This document shows, piece after piece, positions 1 to 8,866 of a stretch of DNA of 64,000 bases. The position numbers and the translations under genes were made by a program. The notes under the pieces are model-generated. The model had not been told where the DNA came from and made no database searches. It saw nothing but the letters and a program-made list of their open reading frames with translations. Numbering within the stretch: the first letter of the stretch is position 1; every line of letters begins with the position of its first letter. The stretch is from Actinoplanes oblitus (GTDB lineage Bacteria; Actinomycetota; Actinomycetes; Mycobacteriales; Micromonosporaceae): positions 8,565,501 through 8,629,500 of the forward strand of contig NZ_CP126980.1 of assembly GCF_030252345.1 (NCBI RefSeq), given 5' to 3'.

Positions 1-98
1 CAGCCCCAACCCCGAACAGGCCGTTACCGGCAGCGGGCCGGGGCCCGGACAACGACCGGCAACCCGTCACTTCGGAAGGGACGGCAGGGCGGGCCGGC

Positions 99-941
99 TC
101 AGCGGGGCCGGGGTTGGCAGCGGGGGCAGCTGAACGACGACCGGTTCATGAAGCTCTCGCGGCGGATCGGGGCGCCGCAGCGGTGGCACGGCTCCCCTTC
201 GCGGCCGTAGGCGTTCAGTGAGCGGTCGAAGTAGCCGCTCTCCCCGTTCACGTTGACGTAGAGCTCGTCGAAGCTGGTCCCGCCCGCGCGGATCGCCTCG
301 GCGAGCACGTCGCGTACGTGTCCGAGAACCCGGCCCACGGCGGGCCGGGTCAGTTTGTCGGTCGGGCGGGTGCCGTGCAGCTTGGCCCGCCACAGTGCCT
401 CGTCGGCGTAGATGTTGCCCACCCCGGAGATCAGGCTCTGGTCGAGCAGGGCCCGTTTGATCTCGGTGTGCCGGCCCCGCAGCCGGGCCGAGAACGCGTC
501 GTCGTCGAAGAGCGGGTCCATCGGGTCGCGGGCGATGTGCGAGATCTCACCGGGCAGCTCGGCGCCGCCCTCGGAGACCGACAGCCCGCCGAAGGTCCGC
601 TGGTCGACGAAGCGCAGCTGCGGGCCGCCGTCGGTGAAGGTGAACCGGACCCGCAGGTGTTTCTCGTCCTCGGCGGTGGCCGGCTGCATCAGCAGCTGGC
701 CGCTCATCCCGAGGTGGGCGATGATCGCGTCCCCGGAGTCGAGCGGCAGCCACAGGTATTTGCCGCGGCGGGACACGTCGAGGATGGTGCGGCCGGTGAG
801 CACGGCGTTGAAGTGGACGTCACCGGGCAGGTGCCGGCGGATCGCCCGCGGGTGGTGCACCTCGGCGGTGGCGATGGTGCGGCCGGTCACCCACTTGGCC
901 AGTCCGATCCGGACGGTCTCGACCTCGGGCAGCTCAGGCAA
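99..941 (-). CDS. mutM: formamidopyrimidine-DNA glycosylase (Fpg/MutM)
   Basis: Base-excision repair glycosylase/AP lyase that removes 8-oxoguanine and ring-opened purines. The 280-residue protein starts MPELPEVE, giving the family's catalytic N-terminal Pro and Glu after Met removal. A helix-two-turn-helix segment reads [16 protein letters not shown] near residues 168-183. The C-terminus carries a CHRC...CPRC zinc finger that ends about six residues before the stop. Length is normal for the family (270-290). It is the last gene of a leftward operon that includes rnc, as in Mycobacterium where fpg follows rnc; here a membrane glycosyltransferase gene lies between them. The 98 bases between its stop and the window edge show no gene. 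The identification is secure. Confidence 0.97.
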   Translation of the reverse strand: MPELPEVETVRIGLAKWVTGRTIATAEVHHPRAIRRHLPGDVHFNAVLTGRTILDVSRRGKYLWLPLDSGDAIIAHLGMSGQLLMQPATAEDEKHLRVRFTFTDGGPQLRFVDQRTFGGLSVSEGGAELPGEISHIARDPMDPLFDDDAFSARLRGRHTEIKRALLDQSLISGVGNIYADEALWRAKLHGTRPTDKLTRPAVGRVLGHVRDVLAEAIRAGGTSFDELYVNVNGESGYFDRSLNAYGREGEPCHRCGAPIRRESFMNRSSFSCPRCQPRPR

Positions 942-950
942 GGGGGGTCC

Positions 951-2144
951 TCACATCGTGTAGGGCCAGACGGTGATCAGGTAGGCGCCGTACCAGAGAC
1001 CGAAGAGCGCCCAGGCGCCGATCGCCAGGATCGCCACCCGGGGGCGGGCGCGGGCCGCGGCGACGACACCGGGCAGGAGCGTCAACAGTACGGGCAGCAG
1101 CAGCCGTGGCTTGGAATGGTAGAAGCCGGCCTGCCCGTAGACCAGGATCATCGCGATCACCCCGTAGACGGCGAGCGGCAGCCACGGTTTGCCGGCCAGC
1201 GCCACGCCGGCGGCGGCGAGCGCGGCCAGCAGGATCAGCGCCACGCTGATCTGCACCCAGCCGTCGCCGGAGGTGAACGCGTCGTCGAGGAACTTCAGCG
1301 TGCTGCTGCCGTAGTCGAACGAGGTGCCCCAGCCAGCCGTCTGGATCTTGAACCAGGCCGGCCAGTCGCCGACCCGCCAGCCGACCCAGCCGAGGAAGAG
1401 CGGGACGCCGGCGAGCGCGGTGGCCGCCGCGGCCAGCGGTTTGATCTTGTTGCCGGGCTCGCGGAGCGCCATCAGCGCGGCGACCGCCAGGGCGATGGCG
1501 GCGGCCGCTCCGGTCGGGCGGGTCAGCGCCGCGCCGAGACCGAGCAGACCGGCCGGCAGCCACGCCTTGCGGTGCGCCGCGGCCAGCATGCCCGCGACCA
1601 TGGCGAGGAAAAGGCTTTCCGAGTACGCCATGGAGAGCACCACGGAGACCGGCGCCGAGCAGCAGATCGCCACCAGCGCCCAGCCGGCCCGCTTGCCGTA
1701 AAGGCTGGTCCCGAGCAGGTGCAGGGCGACCGCCGCGCCGATCGAGGCGATCCAGGCCACCCCGATCGCGGCGTTGCCGGGGGTCGCGCCGAGCAGCGTG
1801 ACACCGCGGATCAGCATCGGGTAGAGCGGGAAGAAGGCCAGTTCGTTGGCCTGCAGGACGTGGTTGGCGTCGTACGTGTAGCCGTGCGGGTACCCGTCCA
1901 TCGCGACCCGCAGGAACCAGCCGCCGTCCCAGACCAGCAGTCGCTGGAAGACGCCGTTGTCCGACGCCGAGGCGCCGCCCAGCCACCAGATCATCAGCAG
2001 CTGGGCGACCCGGGTCAGGGCGAGCAGGCCGACCGCGACGGCGATCCCGCGACCACCGCCGGCCTTCTCCCAGAGGGACTCCCCGGGCTCGCTCTCCCGG
2101 TCCGCGGCCACCGGCGCGGCCTCACTCGGGCTTGTCGTCGCCAT
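951..2144 (-). CDS. polytopic membrane mannosyltransferase-like protein (PIG-V/GT-C type)
   Basis: About 397 residues starting MATTSPSE. I prefer this ATG, which overlaps the rnc stop by 23 bp, to an upstream ATG at 2192 that would overlap further. After a short cytoplasmic tail there are about eight hydrophobic segments, with the loop motif [16 protein letters not shown] and later FFPLYPML, typical of PIG-V-like GT-C glycosyltransferases that use polyprenyl-phosphate sugars. GT-C enzymes use loop acidic residues, and the WDGGW Asp is the likely one. The role is inferred to be mannosylation of lipids or cell-wall glycans on the outer face of the membrane; donor and acceptor cannot be told from sequence. 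It sits inside the rnc-fpg operon, where Mycobacterium has no such gene. Confidence 0.75.
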   Translation of the reverse strand: MATTSPSEAAPVAADRESEPGESLWEKAGGGRGIAVAVGLLALTRVAQLLMIWWLGGASASDNGVFQRLLVWDGGWFLRVAMDGYPHGYTYDANHVLQANELAFFPLYPMLIRGVTLLGATPGNAAIGVAWIASIGAAVALHLLGTSLYGKRAGWALVAICCSAPVSVVLSMAYSESLFLAMVAGMLAAAHRKAWLPAGLLGLGAALTRPTGAAAAIALAVAALMALREPGNKIKPLAAAATALAGVPLFLGWVGWRVGDWPAWFKIQTAGWGTSFDYGSSTLKFLDDAFTSGDGWVQISVALILLAALAAAGVALAGKPWLPLAVYGVIAMILVYGQAGFYHSKPRLLLPVLLTLLPGVVAAARARPRVAILAIGAWALFGLWYGAYLITVWPYTM

Positions 2145-2859
2145 CGGCCTCGGTCCGCTCGCTGAGGGTCCGCCAGGCAGCCGCGGCGGCACGCTGTTCG
2201 GCTTGCTTCTTGCTGCGTCCTTCGGAGCCGCCGTACCGGACGCCGGCCACCACCACCCAGGCGGTGAACGTCTTGGCGTGGTCCGGGCCGGAGTCCTCGA
2301 TCACGTAGTCCGGCACACCCAGCCCGAGCGCCGCGGTCAGCTCCTGCAGGCTGGTCTTCCAGTCCAGCGCCGCGCCCCGGCCGGCCGACTCGGCCATCAG
2401 CGGGTCGAACAGCCGGTGGATCACCTCGCCGGCCGTCTCCAGGCCGTGCTCCAGGTAGATCGCGCCGAGCAGCGCCTCCAGGGTGTCGGCCAGGATGCTG
2501 GCCTTGTCCCGGCCGCCGGTGGTCTCCTCGCCCTTGCCGAGCAGCAGGTGCGGGCCCAGCCCCTCGTCGCCCAGGCCGCGGGCCACGTCGGCGAGCGCGT
2601 GCATGTTGACCACGCTGGCCCGCAGCTTGGCGAGCTGCCCCTCGGGCAGGTCGGGGTGGTTGTGGAACAGCGCGGAGGTGATCACCACGCCGAGGACCGA
2701 GTCGCCGAGGAACTCCAGGCGCTCGTTGGTGGGCAGGCCGCCGTTCTCGTACGCGTACGAGCGGTGGGTCAGCGCACGTTCCAGCAGGTCTGCCTCGAAC
2801 GGGACACCAAAGGCCTCTTCCAGGGGGAGGGTGGGGGGACGGCGGCGCTTGTCATTCAT
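2122..2859 (-). CDS. rnc: ribonuclease III
   Basis: Double-strand-specific endoribonuclease for rRNA precursor processing and mRNA decay. The 245-residue protein has the RNase III signature [13 protein letters not shown] at about residues 46-58. A second acidic motif, [13 protein letters not shown], near residue 127 supplies the remaining metal ligands. A double-stranded RNA-binding domain follows (about residues 165-235, DWKTSLQEL ... [16 protein letters not shown]). Its start codon overlaps the plsX stop by 4 bp (ATGA), so the two are probably translationally coupled. A plsX-rnc order is common in bacteria. Confidence 0.97.
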   Translation of the reverse strand: MNDKRRRPPTLPLEEAFGVPFEADLLERALTHRSYAYENGGLPTNERLEFLGDSVLGVVITSALFHNHPDLPEGQLAKLRASVVNMHALADVARGLGDEGLGPHLLLGKGEETTGGRDKASILADTLEALLGAIYLEHGLETAGEVIHRLFDPLMAESAGRGAALDWKTSLQELTAALGLGVPDYVIEDSGPDHAKTFTAWVVVAGVRYGGSEGRSKKQAEQRAAAAAWRTLSERTEADGDDKPE

Positions 2860-3770
2860 GCGATACCTCGTTGTACGACATCAATCCGGCGATGGCGGTG
2901 CAGGTCGGCGGCGAAGGCGATGCCCCTGGCGAGGTCGGGGCCGGTGGCGGCGCCGTGGCAGACCACCACGATGCCGCCGACGCCGAGCAGGACGGCCGCG
3001 CGAGTTTCGTCAGTGTTCTTGGCCACGTGGGCCGCTTCCAGGGCCTTCAGAAGGACATTTCCGGTGAAACCGTCGGTGACCACGACGTCGGCGGCCGCAC
3101 CCAGCACCACGTCGCTGCCCTCGACCAGGCCGACGTAGCGAAGGGGCAGGTCCTCCAGGAGCCGCGCGGCGGCACGGCGCAGCTGGTCGCCCTTGCCACG
3201 CTCGGTGCCGATGGTGAGCAGGCCGACCCGGGGCTCGGGGAGATCGTGGATCGCGGCGGCGTAGGCGGCGCCCAGCCGGGCGTGCGTGGCGAGCGTCTGC
3301 TCGTCCGGGTCGACCGTCGAACCCACGTCGAGCAGGACGAGGCGGCCGGCGGCGGTGGGCAGCACGGCGGCGAGCGGCGGGCGGCGGACGCCGGGCCAGC
3401 GGCCCAGGGCACGTGCGGCGGAGAGCACCGTCACGGCGGTGTCGCCGGCGGAGACCAGGGCGTCGGCCCGGCCGGCGGCGACGGCTTCGGCGGCGGTGCC
3501 GCCGAGCACTGTGGTGAGGCGATGGCGCTGCGCCGGATGAACGGCAGCGAGCACCGCGTCGGCGGCTTCGGCCGGGCCGACGAGAGTCAGGTGCAGGGAC
3601 GGGTCGTCGTCGACGGCACGCAGAGCGCCGTCAACCACGACGGCGGGAGCATGGTCCCCGCCGAGGAGGTCGACGGCGATCCGCGCGGTGCCCGGCTCCC
3701 TGTGGGGAGCCGGGACACCGGTGGGACGCCACTGCTCGGGAACGACCCGCCCGATGATCGGGCGCGTCAC
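2856..3770 (-). CDS. plsX: phosphate acyltransferase PlsX
   Basis: Converts acyl-ACP to acyl-phosphate, the first step of the PlsX/PlsY route to phosphatidic acid. The 304-residue sequence begins the conserved core at [15 protein letters not shown] and contains [32 protein letters not shown] and [16 protein letters not shown], all characteristic PlsX segments. The GTG start at 3770 lies 9 bp after the rpmF stop and adds about 27 residues before the usual N-terminus; no better start is obvious. It is slightly shorter than typical PlsX (330-350). rpmF-plsX is a classic gene pair. With gpsA and plsC near 19-21 kb, the window holds three phospholipid-precursor genes. Confidence 0.92.
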   Translation of the reverse strand: MTRPIIGRVVPEQWRPTGVPAPHREPGTARIAVDLLGGDHAPAVVVDGALRAVDDDPSLHLTLVGPAEAADAVLAAVHPAQRHRLTTVLGGTAAEAVAAGRADALVSAGDTAVTVLSAARALGRWPGVRRPPLAAVLPTAAGRLVLLDVGSTVDPDEQTLATHARLGAAYAAAIHDLPEPRVGLLTIGTERGKGDQLRRAAARLLEDLPLRYVGLVEGSDVVLGAAADVVVTDGFTGNVLLKALEAAHVAKNTDETRAAVLLGVGGIVVVCHGAATGPDLARGIAFAADLHRHRRIDVVQRGIA

Positions 3771-3779
3771 TCGGCGACG

Positions 3780-3953
3780 TCAGACCTCGAGGACCTGACG
3801 GCCGTTGTAGGTGCCGCAGACCGAGCAGGCGGCGTGCGGCAGCTTCGGCGACTTGCACTGGGGGCAGGCCACGGTCGAGACCGCGGTCGCCTTCCAGTTC
3901 GCCCGGCGCGAGCGGGTGTTGCTGCGCGACATCTTGCGCTTGGGGACGGCCAC
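3780..3953 (-). CDS. rpmF: 50S ribosomal protein L32
   Basis: A 57-residue protein with a GTG start: MAVPKRKMSRSNTRSRRANW, then a zinc ribbon with two CxxC pairs (CPQC and CSVC), ending RQVLEV. This is full-length L32, with all four cysteines kept, so it is the zinc-binding form. It lies 5 bp after the DUF177 gene and 9 bp before plsX. The DUF177-rpmF-plsX order is one of the most conserved neighbourhoods in bacteria. Confidence 0.97.
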   Translation of the reverse strand: MAVPKRKMSRSNTRSRRANWKATAVSTVACPQCKSPKLPHAACSVCGTYNGRQVLEV

Positions 3954-3958
3954 GGTTC

Positions 3959-4525
3959 CTACTCCTCGTTTTTCGGTAGATTGCGCAAAGCGGCCCAGCG
4001 GGGGTCGACTTCCTCGTGGCTGTGCTCAGCCGGAAGATCGTCGAAGTGCACCCCGCAGTCGGGGCACAGCCCTGGGCAGTCCGGCCGGCAGAGCGGGTTG
4101 GTCGGCAGGGTCAGCACCACCGCGTCCCGCACCACCGGCTCCAGGTCGATCAGGTCGCCCTGCATCCGGCCCACCTCGTCCTCGTCGGTGGTCTCCTCCG
4201 TGGTGCTGTCCTCGTAGGCGAACATCTCCCCGAGGGACACCTCGAACGACTCGTCGATCTCGTTGAGGCACCGGCCGCACTCGCCCTTGAGCGAACCACG
4301 CACGGTGCCGCTGACATAGACCCCCTCGGAGACCGACGTCAGGCTCAGATCGAGCTCGAGGTCGGAACCCTCAGGGACCGAGATCAACTCCAGGCCGAGG
4401 TCCGCCGGCGCCGGGGCCACCCGTTTCAGGGCACGCGTCGCACCGGGCTGCCGGGGTAGTTTCGTCGTGTCGACGACCAGCGGCTGCCTGGGGTCCAGGT
4501 GACTCTGCGGTGACTTGGGCATCAT
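3959..4525 (-). CDS. DUF177/YceD family protein
   Basis: 188 residues beginning MMPKSPQSHLDPRQPLVVDT. The family (YceD in E. coli) is linked to 23S rRNA accumulation and ribosome assembly and is almost always next to rpmF, as here. Visible family features are the CGRCL motif in the middle and the C-terminal cluster CRPDCPGLCPDCG, which looks like a small metal-binding site, followed by DPRWAALRNL, the usual family ending. Two tandem Met codons begin the ORF and either could be used. Assignment to the family is firm; the biochemical role is not settled. Confidence 0.9.
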   Translation of the reverse strand: MMPKSPQSHLDPRQPLVVDTTKLPRQPGATRALKRVAPAPADLGLELISVPEGSDLELDLSLTSVSEGVYVSGTVRGSLKGECGRCLNEIDESFEVSLGEMFAYEDSTTEETTDEDEVGRMQGDLIDLEPVVRDAVVLTLPTNPLCRPDCPGLCPDCGVHFDDLPAEHSHEEVDPRWAALRNLPKNEE

Positions 4526-4593
4526 GATCCTCAGCCATGGGTAGGCCGACCGAAAACATTACCTGAGCTTGCGGGACGTCGTCGAATCGGGCT

Positions 4594-5100
4594 CTAGAAC
4601 GGGAGGGGCCTCTCGGCGTCCTCACCCTGGAAGGTGCCGATCTCCCGGAGCGCGTGCATCTTGTCACGGCCACGTTCGATCGACGCCAGCGCCCGGGTCA
4701 GGAACTGCTCGAAGTTGGCCAGGGCGGTGTCGACGTAGTCGTCGACCTCCTCGCGCAGCCGCTGCGCCTCGGTCCGCGCCTCGGCGATGATCCGGGCACC
4801 CTCGTGCTCGGACGAGACGGTGATCTCGTTCACCGAGACCAGGCGGGCGTGCTCGGCCTCACCCTCGCTGACGATCCGGTCGGCCTCGCGGCGGCCGGCC
4901 TCGACGATCCGGTCCCGCTCGTCCAGGACCGCTGCCGCCTTGCGCAACTCGGAGGGGAGCTCGGCACGGAGTTCCTCGAGTCGCTCGATCATCTCGCCGC
5001 GGTCGAACATGAAGTTCGTCCGCGACATCGGCACGGAGCGCGCGTCCTGGACGAGCTCGATGAGCTCGTCGATACGGTCGAGCGGATCCACCGGTGTCAC
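4594..5100 (-). CDS. DivIVA-like septation protein (SepIVA homologue)
   Basis: 168 residues, GTG start, mostly alpha-helical and strongly charged. It has an N-terminal MTPVDPLDRIDELIELVQDARSV segment and a long heptad-rich coiled coil (about residues 30-140: LEELRAEL, EAGRREADRIVSE, EARTEAQRLREEVDDYVD). The position directly upstream of the DUF177 gene and downstream of coaD matches mycobacterial SepIVA (Rv2927c), an essential DivIVA-domain protein of the divisome; that protein is longer. Annotation pipelines also call such proteins ATP synthase F0 subunit B-like because of the coiled coil. The role in septation or polar growth is inferred from synteny and architecture. Confidence 0.75.
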   Translation of the reverse strand: MTPVDPLDRIDELIELVQDARSVPMSRTNFMFDRGEMIERLEELRAELPSELRKAAAVLDERDRIVEAGRREADRIVSEGEAEHARLVSVNEITVSSEHEGARIIAEARTEAQRLREEVDDYVDTALANFEQFLTRALASIERGRDKMHALREIGTFQGEDAERPLPF

Positions 5101-5183
5101 TCCCGTCGTCGAACCGCCACCCAGCGTGGTGCGATCACGTTACTGTGCCGCCGCCCGGCCGGATCCCGGCGCGCCGGTGGCTC

Positions 5184-5663
5184 CTAATTCTGCTTCAACC
5201 GGCTCACCAGCCGGGCCAGCACCGGGTCCGGGAGGTACGCCGAGGCGTCGCCACCCCACTTGACCACGTCTTTGACCAGGCTGGAGGAGAGGAACGAATA
5301 GAGCGGGTTGGTCGGCATGAACAACGTCTCCACAGCGGAGAGCCCGATGTTCATCTGCGCCATCTGCAACTCGTAGTCGAAGTCGCTCACCGCGCGGATG
5401 CCCTTGACCACGACCTCGGCGCCCTGATCCCGGCAGAAGTCGACCAGCAGCCCGTGGAAGGCCATCACGCGCACGTTCCGGTACGGGGCCGTCACCTCAC
5501 TGAGCATCTCGAGGCGCTCGTCGATGGTGAACAGCCCGGACTTCGACTGGTTGATCAGGACTCCGACGATCACCTCGTCGAACAATCGGCTGGCCCGCCC
5601 GACGATGTCGAGGTGACCGTTGGTGACCGGGTCGAAGGAGCCGGGACACACCGCTCGTCTCAT
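5184..5663 (-). CDS. coaD: phosphopantetheine adenylyltransferase
   Basis: Penultimate enzyme of coenzyme A synthesis (4'-phosphopantetheine + ATP to dephospho-CoA). I start it at MRRAVCPGSFDP (ATG at 5663, overlapping the rsmD stop as ATGA), giving 159 residues. The nucleotidyltransferase motif PGSFDPVTNGH lies at residues 7-17. The family segments VVKGIRAVSDFDYELQMAQMN and SSSLVKDVVKWGG are present. An upstream in-frame ATG exists but would lengthen the overlap and adds non-conserved residues. rsmD-coaD is a conserved pair. Confidence 0.96.
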   Translation of the reverse strand: MRRAVCPGSFDPVTNGHLDIVGRASRLFDEVIVGVLINQSKSGLFTIDERLEMLSEVTAPYRNVRVMAFHGLLVDFCRDQGAEVVVKGIRAVSDFDYELQMAQMNIGLSAVETLFMPTNPLYSFLSSSLVKDVVKWGGDASAYLPDPVLARLVSRLKQN

Positions 5664-6223
5664 GATCGGCGACCGTACCAAAGTGTGGTCTCGCCATACC
5701 GCCGGGTGCGGTCCTCGGCGAGCCCATCCACCCAGCTCAGGCGTCCTGTCCGGGTGGATCGCTCGAACACCACCACGGCGTCCGGGGACAGCCAGCCGTT
5801 GGCCAGCAGTTCCTGTTGCACAGTGTCGACCTCCTCACTACCCAGCGCGTACGGCGGATCGGCGAAGACCACGTCGTACGGTCCACCGTCCGGGGGATCG
5901 GCGAGCACCTGCAGCACCTTCGCGGTCACCAGGCGTGCCGATGTGCCTACTTTGAGCATCGCGATGTTGTCGCGCACGACGCGGCTCGCCCGGGCGTCCG
6001 ATTCGACCAGGAGCGCGTGCTCCGCCCCGCGGGACAGGGCCTCCAGGCCGATCGCCCCGGACCCGGCGTACAGGTCGGCGAACCTGGCGCCGGCCAGCTC
6101 GGTCATCGAATCCAGCGCACTGAAGAACGCCTCACGCACCCGGTCCGATGTGGGCCTGGTCTGCGCGCCGGACGGAGCGGACAGGCGCCGCCCGCCGTGC
6201 ACTCCGGCGATAATCCTGGTCAT
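5660..6223 (-). CDS. rsmD: 16S rRNA (guanine(966)-N2)-methyltransferase
   Basis: Methylates G966 of 16S rRNA using SAM. 187 residues from the ATG at 6223 (MTRIIAGVHGGRRL); a GTG directly before it is an alternative. The SAM-binding loop ADLYAGSGAIGLEALSRGA and the catalytic DPPYAL motif (FADPPYALG) mark the N2-guanine methyltransferase family. It is the first gene of the leftward operon; the next coding start upstream is 315 bp away on the other strand. Confidence 0.95.
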   Translation of the reverse strand: MTRIIAGVHGGRRLSAPSGAQTRPTSDRVREAFFSALDSMTELAGARFADLYAGSGAIGLEALSRGAEHALLVESDARASRVVRDNIAMLKVGTSARLVTAKVLQVLADPPDGGPYDVVFADPPYALGSEEVDTVQQELLANGWLSPDAVVVFERSTRTGRLSWVDGLAEDRTRRYGETTLWYGRRS

Positions 6224-6226
6224 CAC

Positions 6227-6541
6227 CCCTGACGCTACTTGACTCCACCTGATCGACTACGAGCGCGTGAACAATTCCCTCGTCACGGGCACTACGCGCG
6301 ACGGGACCGTTTCGTTGCGGTAATGGAAGATCACAGATTGATATCAACAGGCTTAGGTCTCGCTGAGACGTTTCTTTGCCGAGTCGGAATGGCTAGTGTC
6401 GGGCGGCGTTGCGGGTGTCCCAGTGGGACGGTCCGCAGACGACGTGGGGAGGCGTCGTCGCAGCTCTCGCTTGTTTCCCGGCGAAAGCCGCGTGGCTTCC
6501 TCGCGCTCTTTTCTCCTTGACCCCCGTTCCCAGGAGTAGGC
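6227..6541. promoter_or_regulatory. divergent intergenic region before rsmD and the first surface-protein gene
   Basis: 315 bp without a gene. It is clearly more AT-rich than the surroundings around 6300-6370 and holds a perfect 10-bp palindrome TTGATATCAA (6338-6347). Two small inverted repeats lie further right: GTCCC-agt-GGGAC near 6417 and GACGACG ... CGTCGTC near 6438-6460. The rightward gene has a canonical AGGAG six bases before its GTG start. If transcription starts near the AT-rich part, the surface protein would have a leader of about 180 nt. I see no recognised riboswitch. Confidence 0.5.
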
Positions 6542-7486
6542 GTGAAACTGTCCAAGTCCCCGCTCCGTCGTGTGGCCACCGTCGCCGCCGGCGCGGCCCT
6601 CGGCCTGGGCGGCCTCGCGGTGTTCGCGGCGCCCGCGTCGGCCCACCACAGCGACATCGAGGCCGGCACGACGTGTGACACCGAGACCGGCAACTGGACG
6701 GTGAAGTGGACCGTCTTCGGCTACGCCCCCGAGGGCGTCCCGACCTACCACTTCGAGACCCTGGAAACCGCCGCCATCGGCGGCAAGGCGGGCGAGCTCG
6801 TCGGTCTCCACAAGGGTGAGGAATACAAGACCAACACCCCGACCGAGGGCACCCAGGCGCTCTCCGCCGACGTCACCTCGATCACCCTGACCGAGACCGT
6901 CCGGTTCTCGAACAACGTCGGCGACACGATCCACACCAAGACGGTGTCCCGCCCGGAGGACTGCAAGAAGGTCGAAGAGACCAAGTCGCCGTCGCCGACC
7001 CCGACGACGACCGCGCCGTCCAGCCCGACCGTGACCCCCAGCACCACCGCCAGCGCTCCGGAGGAGCCGCTGCCGGACGACCTGCCGGGTGAGCCCACCC
7101 CGATCTACAAGGTCACCTGCGACAGCATGACCTTCGGCTTCGACAACCCGGCCGACGGTGTCGAGATCAAGCTGCACTTCAAGCCCAGCTCGGGCGCCGA
7201 GAAGGACCTGGTCATCGCGCCGGGCGAGAAGAAGAGCATCACCCTCGACGCCAAGGCGGGCTTCACCGTCGACGTGACTATCACCCTGAACTACAAGGGC
7301 AAGACCTACACCGACACCGAGACCGTCAAGTTCGACGACGAGGCCCCGGCCGACTGTGACAAGGACAGCCTCCCGGTCACCGGTGCCGCCGCGGGCAGCA
7401 TCGCGGGTGGCGCGGCCGTCCTGCTGATCGGTGGTGGCGCCCTGTTCGTCATGGCTCGCCGTCGCAAGCTCCGCTTCACCGCCTGA
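6542..7486 (+). CDS. sortase-anchored cell-surface protein (LPVTG)
   Basis: 314 residues, GTG start behind AGGAG. A signal peptide (residues 1-35, basic start, then AAGAALGLGGLAVFAAPASA) precedes a mature region with two domains separated by a Ser/Pro/Thr linker (SPSPTPTTTAPSS, about residues 149-175). Each domain has a pair of Cys residues and beta-sheet-like composition. The C-terminus is a sortase signal: LPVTG, a hydrophobic stretch AGSIAGGAAVLLIGGGALFVMA, and a basic tail RRRKLRFTA. The function of the domains is unknown; wall anchoring is inferred from the signal. It is a tandem partner of the next gene, which shares the same tail layout. Confidence 0.85.
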   Translation: MKLSKSPLRRVATVAAGAALGLGGLAVFAAPASAHHSDIEAGTTCDTETGNWTVKWTVFGYAPEGVPTYHFETLETAAIGGKAGELVGLHKGEEYKTNTPTEGTQALSADVTSITLTETVRFSNNVGDTIHTKTVSRPEDCKKVEETKSPSPTPTTTAPSSPTVTPSTTASAPEEPLPDDLPGEPTPIYKVTCDSMTFGFDNPADGVEIKLHFKPSSGAEKDLVIAPGEKKSITLDAKAGFTVDVTITLNYKGKTYTDTETVKFDDEAPADCDKDSLPVTGAAAGSIAGGAAVLLIGGGALFVMARRRKLRFTA

Positions 7487-7502
7487 TAACAGCAGCACCT
7501 AG

Positions 7503-7537
7503 GGCGCGCCGACTCACATGGGTCGGCGCGCCTTTTT
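7503..7537 (+). terminator. intrinsic terminator between the two surface-protein genes
   Basis: Perfect 11-bp stem GGCGCGCCGAC / GTCGGCGCGCC with an 8-nt loop, followed directly by five T residues. It should separate the two surface-protein genes into distinct transcripts, although the second gene begins only 28 bp later. Confidence 0.9.
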
Positions 7538-7565
7538 CACCCCCCACCCTTTTCCAGGAGCACCC

Positions 7566-8813
7566 ATGAAGAAAGCGCGTTTCCTTCGCGCGGCCGTCGT
7601 GCTCGCCAGCGCCCTCCTCGGCGCCGGCGTCATGGCCACCCCGAGCTACGCCGACGAGCCCAACACCGGCGGCACCGGCACGACGAACAACTGCAAGGCG
7701 ACGGACTTCGACAACGCCGGCTGGGACTTCAAGTCCGAGCCGGGCAAGGCCAAGATCACGGCCAGCCTGAAGAGCACCAGCACCTGTGAGAACGACGTCA
7801 CGCTGGTCAGCTACCTCGCGCCGCGGCCGGACTTCGCCGTCCCGCAGTACCTCTTCGCGCAGGAGACGTACCACTTCGACGGCAAGCACACCAGCCACGA
7901 GTTCGTGGTCGACGTGCCGGACTGCAACACCCAGGTCGACCTCTTCGTGGGCGGCAAGGACGTGGTCATCCCGGAGCTCAAGGAAGGCGGCTCCCGGTAC
8001 AACGACCTGAAGATCAACTGGAAGAACTTCGGCACCAGCAAGTGCGTCCAGCCGGCCGTGCAGCACACCGAGGCCTGCAACGGTGACGTCACCCTGAACC
8101 TGAGCAACAACGGCAAGCTGAGCGGTTACGACGTCACGTTCGTCGTCCGGTACGGCTACCAGACCAAGATGGTCACCGTCGGCAAGGGCAAGAGCGAGGA
8201 CCTGCTCGTCCCGGCCGGCAGCGGCGCGATCACGGTGACCGCCGACAAGCTCGCCGAGACGAAGATCGAGTGGTCGCGGCCGGCCGAGTGCAAGCCCACC
8301 GCCACCGCCACCAACGACTGCAAGACCACCGTCGTCACGGTCAACAACCCCAAGGGCAACGGCGAGGTCCCGGCCAAGGTGACCTACAACGGCGAGACCC
8401 AGACCGTCACCGTGCCGGCCGGCAGCTCGAAGGACGTCACCTTCAAGTCCGCCGACGCCACCGTCGACGCCAAGGTCGAGTTCCCGGACACCAGCCTCGA
8501 GGGCATCACCGTCCAGGTCGAGCTGGGCAAGTGCTCCACCCCGGAGGAGCCCACCACCCCGGTGACCACCAGCCCGGCGGCCACCCCGTCGGCCACCACC
8601 TCGGCGACCCCGTCGCAGACCGCGTCGGCCTCGGCCTCGGCCTCGACGAGCCCGGCCGCCGCGACCCCGAGCACCAGCGAGACCGAGGGCGGCGCCCTGG
8701 CGCTGACCGGTTCGAACTCCAGCACCATCGCCGGTGGCGCGGTCGTGCTGCTGCTGGTCGGCGCCGGCCTGTTCTTCATGGCCCGTCGCCGGAAGCTGAA
8801 CTTCAAGGCCTGA
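7566..8813 (+). CDS. sortase-anchored cell-surface protein (LALTG)
   Basis: 415 residues from the ATG at 7566, which has CAGGAG five bases upstream; an in-frame upstream Met falls in the terminator hairpin and is rejected. Signal peptide MKKARFLRAAVVLASALLGAGVMATPSYA; the mature part begins DEPNTGG. It contains eight Cys residues in three beta-rich repeats (VTLVSYLAPR..., VTLNLSNNGKLSGYDVTFVVRYGY..., VTVNNPKGNGEVPAKVTYNGE...), then a Thr/Ser/Ala/Pro stalk (about residues 335-375) and the sorting signal LALTG, a hydrophobic segment, and ARRRKLNFKA. LAxTG signals are typically used by class E sortases in actinobacteria. No sortase gene is in the window. Repeat function is unknown. Confidence 0.85.
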   Translation: MKKARFLRAAVVLASALLGAGVMATPSYADEPNTGGTGTTNNCKATDFDNAGWDFKSEPGKAKITASLKSTSTCENDVTLVSYLAPRPDFAVPQYLFAQETYHFDGKHTSHEFVVDVPDCNTQVDLFVGGKDVVIPELKEGGSRYNDLKINWKNFGTSKCVQPAVQHTEACNGDVTLNLSNNGKLSGYDVTFVVRYGYQTKMVTVGKGKSEDLLVPAGSGAITVTADKLAETKIEWSRPAECKPTATATNDCKTTVVTVNNPKGNGEVPAKVTYNGETQTVTVPAGSSKDVTFKSADATVDAKVEFPDTSLEGITVQVELGKCSTPEEPTTPVTTSPAATPSATTSATPSQTASASASASTSPAAATPSTSETEGGALALTGSNSSTIAGGAVVLLLVGAGLFFMARRRKLNFKA

Positions 8814-8832
8814 TCACCACCGGGCCCTGAGT

Positions 8833-8866
8833 GAGGGGGCGTCGGCCTAACGGCCGGCGCCCCCTC
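8833..8866. terminator. bidirectional terminator hairpin between convergent genes
   Basis: 15-bp stem GAGGGGGCGTCGGCC / GGCCGGCGCCCCCTC with a 4-nt loop (TAAC) and one G-U-type mismatch. The stop codon of the leftward DUF952 gene lies inside the hairpin loop region. It serves the surface-protein gene from the left and probably DUF952 from the right, though neither side has a long T tract. Confidence 0.75.

Noticed and set aside
318..2165. 615-codon open frame opposite fpg and the glycosyltransferase
   Set aside because: Gly/Arg/Pro/Gln-rich composition of a third-position GC shadow; no family motif; both genes on the other strand are well conserved.
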